In this document: in pieces, positions 16,317-22,551 of the stretch
Layout: every line of letters begins with the position of its first letter
Numbering within the stretch: the stretch's first letter is position 1
Source of the DNA: Zhenhengia stercoravium
GTDB lineage: Bacteria > Bacillota > Clostridia > Lachnospirales > Cellulosilyticaceae
NCBI GenBank assembly: GCA_018883975.1
Contig: JAHLFD010000097.1
Coordinates: forward strand, 1-46,016
Length of the DNA stretch: 46,016 bases
Reading direction: 5' to 3'
Notes under the pieces: model-generated
What the model saw: the letters and a program-made list of their open reading frames with translations, nothing else
What the model was told of the DNA's origin: nothing
Databases searched by the model: none
Program-made: the position numbers and the translations under genes

Positions 16317-16865
16317 ATGGATAATCACTCAACTCTTCCAACCAGTTACGAAATTTTTTCTGATTTTGATGAACTTAAGCCTGATGCTTTTGCTAATTTA
16401 AAAGGTGGTCCACTGGCCCCTAGTCTTAGAGGACGTATCTTACTGTATCAATTATCCGATGGCGTTTATATTAGAACATATATCGTAGGTATCCCTGTTA
16501 ATACTACTTCAGGTCAAAAAGTAGACTTCCACGGTTTCCATATTCATGAATTTGGTAACTGCACAGTTGGAAATCCTGCTGATCCTTTTACAGCAGCTGG
16601 TGGCCACTGGAATCCAACTAATCAGCCTCATCCCTTCCATGCCGGAGATCTACCCCCTATTCTCTCTACCAACGGAACAGCGATGATGTCTGTCTATACA
16701 AGTGCGTTTAATGTAAGAGACGTTATAGGCAAGTCCTTTATCCTGCACGAAAAAGCAGATGACTTTATGACTCAGCCTGCTGGTAACTCTGGCCTCCGCC
16801 TAGCCTGCGGCGTCATCCAGTCCACTACCCCAGCCCGTAGCACTGGCTTCTTTGGAAGACGCTAG
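16317..16865 (+). CDS. Cu/Zn superoxide dismutase family protein, no signal peptide
   Basis: 182 residues. The metal-site pattern looks complete: His75 and His77 (GFHIHE), bridging His97 (GGHWNP), His105 or His108 with Asp111 (PHPFHAGD), His144 (LHEKADDF), the active-site arginine Arg161 (GNSGLRLACG) and the conserved disulfide pair Cys82 and Cys164. It should disproportionate superoxide. Most bacterial enzymes are periplasmic or lipoproteins (Bacillus YojM); this one has neither a signal nor a lipobox, so it would act in the cytoplasm, mother cell or spore. It is monocistronic with AAGGAG before the ATG, and is followed by folded element copy 3 and, convergently, a hemerythrin gene. Confidence 0.9.
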   Translation: MDNHSTLPTSYEIFSDFDELKPDAFANLKGGPLAPSLRGRILLYQLSDGVYIRTYIVGIPVNTTSGQKVDFHGFHIHEFGNCTVGNPADPFTAAGGHWNPTNQPHPFHAGDLPPILSTNGTAMMSVYTSAFNVRDVIGKSFILHEKADDFMTQPAGNSGLRLACGVIQSTTPARSTGFFGRR

Positions 16866-16877
16866 TAGCTTATCTTC

Positions 16878-16904
16878 AAAGGGACTGCCTCTTCAGGTCC
16901 TTTA
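16878..16904 (+). terminator. Weak terminator behind the superoxide dismutase gene
   Basis: AAAGGGAC pairs imperfectly with GTCCTTT around an 11-base loop, with a short T run. It is weaker than others in the window, so readthrough into element copy 3 is possible. Confidence 0.4.
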
Positions 16905-16991
16905 TGATACCAATTTCTGATACTTTATCTCTATTTCGCCCCTCTTAGAGGGTCGGCCTGAGTCCCCTGTAGTGCTATTCGTAATATCTAA

Positions 16992-17176
16992 GGGATAGGT
17001 AGGATACTCTGTAGGCTTCCTTTGAGGGGTTACTTAGACTCTCTTAGTGAAAATGAACTCATGGCATTTAGCGAGATGTGTGAGCGTAAGCGAGTTTGGA
17101 GCGTTCATGAGTTCATTGAGCTTAGAGAGTCTTAGTGTTCCTGAAATAGAAGCCGGAAGAGTAGCCTATCTATCCC
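16992..17176 (+). repeat. Palindromic folded element, copy 3
   Basis: Lies in a 495-base stretch without an intact gene. The outer arms 16992-17019 and 17149-17176 pair over most of 28 positions (GGATACTCTGTAGGCTTC on the left). The middle arms 17031-17047 and 17121-17137 pair except for mismatches at a few positions. The inner arms ATGAACTCATG (17053-17063) and CATGAGTTCAT (17106-17116) pair perfectly. The core 17064-17105 has TTTAGCGAGATGT, GTAAGCGAGTTT and GAGCGTT, nearly as in copy 2, but the inner and middle arms use different bases that remain paired. It has the same orientation as copy 2. Confidence 0.85.
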
Positions 17177-17189
17177 TCCCCGGAAATAC

Positions 17190-17216
17190 CAAAAGGGCTC
17201 CCCTCAGGTAGCCCTC
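17190..17216 (-). terminator. Terminator behind the hemerythrin gene and its 3' remnant
   Basis: Minus strand AGGGCTACCTGAGGGGAGCCCTTTT: AGGGCT pairs with AGCCCT, with inner CCT and AGG pairing, followed by TTTT. It sits about 145 bases after the hemerythrin stop but only some ten bases after the remnant reading frame, suggesting the terminator originally served the remnant. Confidence 0.65.
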
Positions 17217-17225
17217 TTCTTCTAT

Positions 17226-17354
17226 TTATTCAGCTAACGTTAAAATAGCTTTACTTGCTTCTTTAGCAAGAACATAGTGTCCAACTCTTGCATCAAAAGG
17301 TAGTACATTAAAAGTATGCGTAGGTATAGCATCATATTCATGCCAATATTTATT
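17226..17354 (-). pseudogene. Gene remnant, in frame behind hemerythrin
   Basis: Between the hemerythrin stop and the terminator the minus strand is open for 42 codons in the same frame as hemerythrin, separated from it by two stops (TAA at 17361-17363 and TAG at 17355-17357). The product ends GHYVLAKEASKAILTLAE and contains NKYWHEYDAIPTHTFNVLP. The composition looks like real protein, but there is no ATG, GTG or TTG start with a ribosome site. I read it as the 3' end of a decayed gene or of a once-longer hemerythrin-linked protein. The family is not recognised. Confidence 0.45.
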
Positions 17355-17360
17355 CTAGCA

Positions 17361-17915
17361 TTATTTATATTTTTCTTCTAATTTGCTAAGCAGTTCTAAA
17401 TAAGAATCTTGTACACCCTTTTGAGCTGCTTCTTGTTCAAAATCTAAGCATGCTTTATTAACCTCTTCAACTACTTCTTGTGGAAGCTTGTTTAGTGCAA
17501 AAGGATAAATAAGCTCATCTTCCTTTGCTATATGCCTTGTAAGTAAATGTGTATAGCTAATAGCGTTAGCTATCACATCAAGTTTACTTTCTTCATCTCC
17601 AGCTTTGACACGTTCAAGTGCTTCTTCAAGCTCCTTCACGTAAAGTCTACCTAAATCATGTTCGACCAACATGCCTCCTTTAATTAGCTTTTCACCTAAA
17701 GCACCTAAGTGGATAAGCATTTGGTTAAAAAGACACTTTTCTTCTTTCCCATGATGGTGTTCATCTGAGTAAACCCTTATAAAATCTATAATCTTTTCAA
17801 AGTCCTCATAGCAAATAGGTTCCCCATTCATAATGCCTTTGCAAATTTGACGTACTACTATAATAAGGCGTTCAATAGCTCTATGTTCATTCATCATAAT
17901 TTCTATTGCTTTCAT
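17361..17915 (-). CDS. Hemerythrin domain-containing protein
   Basis: 184 residues forming a four-helix hemerythrin-type bundle with the di-iron ligand pattern: His11 (MNEHRAIERL), a His cluster 53-55 with Glu59 (DEHHHGKEE), His86 (LVEHDLGR), and His123, His128 and Glu132 (THLLTRHIAKEDE). In anaerobes such proteins bind oxygen or respond to oxygen, NO or redox stress. The convergent neighbour is a superoxide dismutase, which fits an oxygen-defence corner, though they are separate units. The C-terminal tail after residue 140 is a normal family extension. The ribosome site (GCAGGT) is modest. Confidence 0.88.
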   Translation of the reverse strand: MKAIEIMMNEHRAIERLIIVVRQICKGIMNGEPICYEDFEKIIDFIRVYSDEHHHGKEEKCLFNQMLIHLGALGEKLIKGGMLVEHDLGRLYVKELEEALERVKAGDEESKLDVIANAISYTHLLTRHIAKEDELIYPFALNKLPQEVVEEVNKACLDFEQEAAQKGVQDSYLELLSKLEEKYK

Positions 17916-17983
17916 CTATTTACCTGCTTTCTTGATATATAAGTTTCTTGCACTTATTATAGCGTACCCCTTTTTATTTTTCT

Positions 17984-17997
17984 GTAGCTATAGCTAC
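17984..17997. promoter_or_regulatory. Perfect 14-bp palindrome upstream of the hemerythrin gene
   Basis: GTAGCTATAGCTAC is fully self-complementary and lies about 30 bases upstream of a TATAAT hexamer (minus strand) for the hemerythrin gene, just after the stop of the YaiI-like gene. It has no loop, so it reads more like an operator than a terminator. Confidence 0.4.
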
Positions 17998-18001
17998 CAA
18001 T

Positions 18002-18460
18002 TTACAAGGTCGCTTTTTCTTGTGCGAGCTTTGCTTCACATAATTTTATAAGACCTTCTTTAAATTTAATATTATCTTCTTCTGTACGTTTTTTAGGTCC
18101 TTTAAGACGTGCACCTGATTTCCTCGCAACCTTTACTACATGCCTTCTAAAAAGAAGCTGATCAATATTTCCTTCTGTATAAATAAAACCATTTTGATTA
18201 ATAGCTGCCGCTTTTTTAGATAAAATCATAGCTGCTAATCCATAATCTTGAGTAACTACAATATCCTCTTTATGAACATTGTTTGCTATCATAAAATCCA
18301 CTGCATCCATGCCCTTTTGTATAATAATTGTTTTAACCCCGAGCCTGTCTATCATATGTGCTGTATCACAAAAAATAACTACTTCTATACCATATTTTCT
18401 AGCTACTTTAATGGTAAGGTCTATAACTGGGCATCCATCTCCATCAATAAGTATTTTCAT
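18002..18460 (-). CDS. YaiI/YqxD family protein (DUF188, NYN/PIN-like)
   Basis: 152 residues from the ATG at 18460, chosen over an upstream in-frame start because AAGGGGGG lies seven bases before it and the family begins MKILIDGDGCPV. Conserved segments: ILIDGDGCPV, VIFCDTAHM, KGMDAVDFMIAN, DIVVTQDYGLAAMILSK and RRHVVKVARKSGAR. The fold is PIN/NYN-like with conserved aspartates, suggesting an RNA-processing nuclease, but the biochemical role is not established. It lies 70 bases behind the YIEGIA pair on the same strand. Confidence 0.88.
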   Translation of the reverse strand: MKILIDGDGCPVIDLTIKVARKYGIEVVIFCDTAHMIDRLGVKTIIIQKGMDAVDFMIANNVHKEDIVVTQDYGLAAMILSKKAAAINQNGFIYTEGNIDQLLFRRHVVKVARKSGARLKGPKKRTEEDNIKFKEGLIKLCEAKLAQEKATL

Positions 18461-18530
18461 AACTTCCCCCCTTACGTTGCTTCTTAGTTTCATTATATAA
18501 AAATTTATCCTACTTGTCCCATCTTTCCTA

Positions 18531-18734
18531 CTACTTAGGTACACTTACGAGCAAATAATCACCACATTTTAGCTGTACCACATCGCACCTCATGGCTTTA
18601 GCAATGTCTAGACTAAGTTCACTGGCTTCTTCAGGCGTACTCGCATAAAGCATAAGCCCTGCACCATTAAGTACTCTATCTTTCTTTGTTGTAACATACC
18701 CAAGATACTCTAAATAATTAGTTCTCTCATGCAT
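18531..18734 (-). CDS. Small partner ('capping complex subunit') of YIEGIA
   Basis: 67 residues, compact alpha/beta protein (GYVTTKKDRVLNGAGLMLYA, PEEASELSLDIAKAMRCDVV, CGDYLLVSVPK). It lies three bases after the YIEGIA gene. Short proteins in exactly this position are annotated in Firmicutes as a capping subunit for the YIEGIA membrane protein; I assign it mainly from that context and from size. A role in sporulation is suspected for the pair but the function is not known to me. Confidence 0.7.
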   Translation of the reverse strand: MHERTNYLEYLGYVTTKKDRVLNGAGLMLYASTPEEASELSLDIAKAMRCDVVQLKCGDYLLVSVPK

Positions 18735-18737
18735 GAT

Positions 18738-19652
18738 TTACTCTCCTTTACTGATATATTTATGTTTCATAATGCCATGATACTTGGTTACATTTTCAAG
18801 TAAAGGAGTCTCTTTAATAACCTGCATCATAAACGTTTCATCTCTTATAATCGGTACAATAGCTACTACAATCTTACCTTCTTTATATTCCTTACGCGTA
18901 AAATGATATCGCTTTACGCCTAGCGCTCTACATACCTCAAATAAAATGGCCTGCCTTTGCCCAAAATTATCTAATGTAATACGATAATGCTGTTCCTTAG
19001 GTGTAATCACTGCGGCCATGCCTTCTTCGGCCATCATCTTATGGGCATTTTCTGTCCCTAATGTATTACATACATAAATATCATCTACAAAAAGCTCTGC
19101 TCCCTTTACTTCTACCTTTCCAATAGCTACATCGGCTACCTGCCCTACGGTCTGACCTCTTGTAAAAATCCTAAGCAAAATACAAGCAATACTTCCTGCT
19201 AGTACTCCTGCTCCAACTTGCATAAGGATACTATGATCTTCCAATAATTGCATCACAATTCCTGTAACCAGCGATACCATAAGTACCATATAATTGCGTG
19301 ATTCAAAAGTCTTAGAAATGCCATCTATATAAGCATCTCCCCTTACTGTAAACTCTGTGTTTTCAAGAGAAACTAAGCTTTCTCTTTCTGCACGCCTTAC
19401 ATCTCTAAATTGCTGAATAGCAATCGTTAGAAAAGTCATAGCTACAAAATTTTTGCTTTTTATAGCTGGCATAGCTACAGCACCTATCGCCGCTGCTATA
19501 AATCCCAGTACACAATGGGTAAAGTAGCCATTAGGATAACTAGGATATTGCCTATAATCTAGTTTAAGTGTAATAAGTCTCGTTAATGTGCCCATAATAA
19601 TGGCTGTTGTAATAAGAATGAGTGTTTCATCCGAAATAGTTGCATTATTCAT
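18738..19652 (-). CDS. YIEGIA family membrane protein
   Basis: 304 residues. The N-terminal half has several membrane spans (about 10-26, 45-65, 68-80, then two more at about 120-160). The family's signature motif follows the second group as YIDGIS at 108-113, a conservative variant of YIEGIA. The soluble C-terminal half carries KVEVKGAELFVDDIYV and a ferredoxin-like segment ending KIVVAIVPIIRDETFMMQ. Conserved among endospore formers and expected in the mother-cell or forespore membrane; its mechanism is unknown. It is translated with the small partner that follows it. Confidence 0.82.
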   Translation of the reverse strand: MNNATISDETLILITTAIIMGTLTRLITLKLDYRQYPSYPNGYFTHCVLGFIAAAIGAVAMPAIKSKNFVAMTFLTIAIQQFRDVRRAERESLVSLENTEFTVRGDAYIDGISKTFESRNYMVLMVSLVTGIVMQLLEDHSILMQVGAGVLAGSIACILLRIFTRGQTVGQVADVAIGKVEVKGAELFVDDIYVCNTLGTENAHKMMAEEGMAAVITPKEQHYRITLDNFGQRQAILFEVCRALGVKRYHFTRKEYKEGKIVVAIVPIIRDETFMMQVIKETPLLENVTKYHGIMKHKYISKGE

Positions 19653-19671
19653 AAGCCCTACTCCCTACGTG

Positions 19672-19680
19672 TGTTATAAT
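19672..19680 (+). promoter_or_regulatory. Extended -10 promoter for fructose-6-phosphate aldolase
   Basis: TGTTATAAT (TG, one base, TATAAT) about 85 bases before the ATG, with no convincing -35. It begins just beyond the YIEGIA start on the opposite strand. Confidence 0.4.
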
Positions 19681-19765
19681 CTTCCACTTAATATACCCAC
19701 TCCCTCATAATTTTACTCCATCATACACATGCTACTAGTAACTAAAAAGTATAAGGAGTAGAATT

Positions 19766-20422
19766 ATGAAATTATTTATTGATACAGCCAACGTAACAGA
19801 TATTCGCAAAGCCAACGAACTAGGGGTTATTTGTGGCGTTACCACTAACCCTTCTCTTATCGCCAAAGAAGGTCTTGTTTTTGAAGAAGTTATTAAAGAA
19901 ATTTCTTCTATAGTAGATGGGCCTATCAGCGCAGAAGTTATTGCCTTAGAAGCTCCTAAGATGGTAGAAGAAGGTACTGCCCTTGCTCAAATTCATCCTA
20001 ATATTGTCATCAAAATTCCAATGTGTGAAGAGGGCTTAAAGGCTACAAAGCAACTTACTGAAAAAGGTATCAAGACCAACGTTACGCTTATCTTCTCCGC
20101 TCAACAGGCACTTCTTGCTGCACGTGCCGGTGCCACTTACGTCAGTCCTTTTATTGGTAGGTTAGATGACATTGGTTTTAATGGCATGACACTTATCGAG
20201 GACATTGCCGAAATCTTTGAAATTCATGGTATCTCTACAGAGATTATTGCCGCTAGCGTGCGTCACCCTGTTCATGTGCTTGAAGCTGCTAAAGCTGGTG
20301 CCCATATTGCTACTATTCCTTACAGTATTATTCCCCAAATGATTAATCACCCTCTTACTTCTAGTGGTATAGAGAAATTCTTAGCAGATTGGCAAGGGCT
20401 ACAATCTAAAATAAGTAAATAG
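19766..20422 (+). CDS. fsa: Fructose-6-phosphate aldolase (transaldolase-like)
   Basis: 218 residues, the short TalC/FSA branch of transaldolases. The Schiff-base lysine is Lys83 in VIKIPMCEEG. The opening MKLFIDTANVTDIRKANELG, GVTTNPSLIAKEG and SPFIGRLDDIG are diagnostic. It could form or cleave fructose-6-phosphate with dihydroxyacetone and glyceraldehyde-3-phosphate, or act as a transaldolase in the pentose pathway; short clostridial members are often annotated either way. Monocistronic with AAGGAG before ATG. Confidence 0.9.
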   Translation: MKLFIDTANVTDIRKANELGVICGVTTNPSLIAKEGLVFEEVIKEISSIVDGPISAEVIALEAPKMVEEGTALAQIHPNIVIKIPMCEEGLKATKQLTEKGIKTNVTLIFSAQQALLAARAGATYVSPFIGRLDDIGFNGMTLIEDIAEIFEIHGISTEIIAASVRHPVHVLEAAKAGAHIATIPYSIIPQMINHPLTSSGIEKFLADWQGLQSKISK

Positions 20423-20440
20423 ATTGTATGATAAGATGGA

Positions 20441-20488
20441 AAAAAGGCAGCCCCACAACTCACTCATGTTTGTAGGACTGCCCTTTTT
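20441..20488. terminator. Bidirectional terminator between fsa and asparaginase genes
   Basis: AAAAAGGCAGCCC pairs with GGACTGCCCTTTTT (small mismatches) with an outer ACAA/TTGT pair near the loop. A and T runs at both bases serve both convergent genes. Confidence 0.8.
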
Positions 20489-20492
20489 AAAT

Positions 20493-21485
20493 TTATAATA
20501 TATAGCTTTCTTCTGTGAAGAGTTTACGGATTTCATCCATATTCGTTGTTTTGCCAAGGCCAAGCATAAGTTTTAATCTTGCTTTAGGCCCTCTCATTTC
20601 TCCGCCCATGATAGCACCTAAATCTGAAAGCTCTTTACCGCCACCTTCATAGCCATAAGATTCAAATACGCGACCTGAACTACATCTTGAAACAATGACT
20701 ACAACTACATCCTTTGAAAGTGCATATTTAACCCCTTCAAGCATTTTAAGTGGTAAATTGCCGCGGCCCATTGCTTCTACTACAATGCCTTTTGCCCCTG
20801 CATCTACTGCAAGTCTAATAAACCTATCATCCATATCTAGTACAGCTTTAATTAGGTCTACTCTATGTTCTACTTTATCTGTATCAATATGCTGTCTATA
20901 TGCAATATCACGGTAAACAATCAAATCATTTGTATCAATGATTCCTAATGGACCATAAGGTGACTGGAAAGTATTAAGTGATAAAGTATTCGTTTTTGTA
21001 ACCTCTGCTGCAATGTTAACTTCATTATTAAGGACAACTAATACACCTTTACCAACTGCTTTTGGAGAAATAGCTGTACACACTGCTGCTGCTAAGTTAC
21101 TTGAACCATCATAACCAAGTTCTGAACTGTTACGCATCGCACCTACTACTACAACCGGCTTTGTATGGTTGATTGTTAGGTCTAAAAAGTAAGCTGTTTC
21201 TTCTAAAGTATCTGTACCATGTGTTACGATAACACCTGTTATATCATCTCTATCTAAAGTTTTCTTAATAAGTGATTTAAGTTCTAATAGTTTACTAATG
21301 GTCATATGAGGACCAGGAATCTCACATAAATTCACGACTTCTATATCTGCTAATTTATCAATATTTGAAACCATTGATAAAATTTGTTCCCCTGATAAGG
21401 TTGGAATAGCTGCTCCAATATTCTCATCTACTGTCATTGAAATGGTTCCACCGGTAAAAATAATACATACTTTTGGCTTTTTCAT
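20493..21485 (-). CDS. L-asparaginase (type I/II fold)
   Basis: 330 residues. Hydrolyses asparagine to aspartate and ammonia. The two catalytic threonine motifs are present: TGGTIS at 11-16 and THGTDT at 88-93, and also AMRNSSELGYDGSSNLAAAV and SRCSSGRVFESYGYEGGGKEL. No signal peptide, so it acts in the cytoplasm. The C-terminal MGGEMRGPKARLKLMLGLG is typical of the family. Own promoter; the ATG follows AAGGGGTG. Confidence 0.92.
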   Translation of the reverse strand: MKKPKVCIIFTGGTISMTVDENIGAAIPTLSGEQILSMVSNIDKLADIEVVNLCEIPGPHMTISKLLELKSLIKKTLDRDDITGVIVTHGTDTLEETAYFLDLTINHTKPVVVVGAMRNSSELGYDGSSNLAAAVCTAISPKAVGKGVLVVLNNEVNIAAEVTKTNTLSLNTFQSPYGPLGIIDTNDLIVYRDIAYRQHIDTDKVEHRVDLIKAVLDMDDRFIRLAVDAGAKGIVVEAMGRGNLPLKMLEGVKYALSKDVVVVIVSRCSSGRVFESYGYEGGGKELSDLGAIMGGEMRGPKARLKLMLGLGKTTNMDEIRKLFTEESYIL

Positions 21486-21518
21486 GTTGTCACACCCCTT
21501 ATTTTATTAACTGTTTCA

Positions 21519-21547
21519 ATCATATATTTTATTTATTTTTACTTCAA
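21519..21547 (-). promoter_or_regulatory. Promoter of the asparaginase gene
   Basis: Minus strand TTGAAG, 17 bases, TATGAT, about 35 bases before the start codon. Confidence 0.55.
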
Positions 21548-21604
21548 GGATTTTATCACACCCCGCTTGTCTATGCATACACTATATAAAAAGGAGGTGA
21601 GTGA

Positions 21605-22537
21605 ATGCAAAGTAAAACACCTTTAATTTATATTCCTGGACTATTCGGCTCCTTAGGCACAGAAATTCTTCCTGGTATGGGGTCTTGGCACTTCGGCCCA
21701 TCTCATTATACAGGCAAACGCTTTGTAAAACAGCTACTAGATTATGGATATACTATGAACACTGACCTTTTTATTATGTTTTATGATTGGCGTCAAAAAG
21801 TCGATGACCTTGCTCTTTATACATTAGGTCCTCTTATTCATAAAGTCAAACAAGTTTCAGGCGCTCCTAAAGTCAATCTTGTATGCCATGGTACAGGTGG
21901 CCTTATTGCCAGAACCTATGCACAATCAGACTCTTACGACTATAGTATTAATCACATGATTCTTATCGGCACCCCCAATGCTGGCTTGATTCCTGCTTTC
22001 AGCTACTTAAATAACGGTAGCATTCCTATCACTTGTATGTCTAATCCTGACTTTATTTCTTTAAACCTAAATTTGTACCTGCAAGTTTTTTCAAAATCTA
22101 ATATGAAGCATACACCATTTCTACTCAATAGTTTTCCTTCACTTGCCCAATTTGTACCTTCTGGTGACTATGGAGATTATCTCTTCTATACCTATAAAAA
22201 TAGAATTTATTCCATTCCCCATCAGCATATGTCACTCACAAATCCTTTTCTAGATGACCTTAATGCTAAGGCTCACCTTTTAAAGGATCGCCATATAGAA
22301 GTTACTTTATTTGGAGGCACCGGGGAGGACACTACCGAATCACTCGAAGTTATTCCTGCCTGTAATGCCGAGAAATACCATGACGGCAAAATCATTAGCT
22401 GTCATCAAAGTAACCAAGGTGATGGGTGCAGTTTACTAAGAAGCGTATTTGCTATAGAAGGTCAGCAATATATTCTTAATAGTGATTATGGTGAATTACT
22501 CTTGCAGAGTGCTAATTTACTCCCTTCTATTTTATAG
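21605..22537 (+). CDS. Alpha/beta-hydrolase-like protein lacking the nucleophile serine
   Basis: 310 residues resembling lipases of the LCAT/PGAP1-like type: oxyanion segment LIYIPGLFGSLG, then DWRQ and the nucleophile-elbow segment VNLVCHGTGGLIARTYAQ. The expected G-H-S-x-G elbow reads C94-H95-G96-T97-G98, so the serine is glycine. A shifted nucleophile is not evident; Cys94 is two positions early. It may be a non-catalytic scaffold or binding protein or use a different mechanism. There is no signal peptide. GGAGGTGA precedes the ATG. Monocistronic with a terminator that overlaps its last codons. Confidence 0.78.
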   Translation: MQSKTPLIYIPGLFGSLGTEILPGMGSWHFGPSHYTGKRFVKQLLDYGYTMNTDLFIMFYDWRQKVDDLALYTLGPLIHKVKQVSGAPKVNLVCHGTGGLIARTYAQSDSYDYSINHMILIGTPNAGLIPAFSYLNNGSIPITCMSNPDFISLNLNLYLQVFSKSNMKHTPFLLNSFPSLAQFVPSGDYGDYLFYTYKNRIYSIPHQHMSLTNPFLDDLNAKAHLLKDRHIEVTLFGGTGEDTTESLEVIPACNAEKYHDGKIISCHQSNQGDGCSLLRSVFAIEGQQYILNSDYGELLLQSANLLPSIL

Positions 22538-22551
22538 TAAGGGAGTTTTTT
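22520..22551 (+). terminator. Terminator inside the 3' end of the hydrolase-like gene
   Basis: CTCCCTT pairs with AAGGGAG, followed by TTTTTT. The left arm encodes the last residues of the protein. The T run reaches the stop codon of the convergent helicase gene, leaving only 12 bases between the two coding regions. Confidence 0.75.

Noticed and set aside
1846..17176. The three palindromic elements as ordinary terminators or insertion-sequence ends
   Set aside because: They are 180-205 bp with three nested stems and a conserved core, lack T tracts, and enclose no reading frame; separate terminators flank copy 2 on both sides.
18461..18544. N-terminal extension of the YaiI/YqxD protein
   Set aside because: The extension overlaps the upstream gene, lacks a ribosome site, and the family starts at MKILIDGDGCPV.
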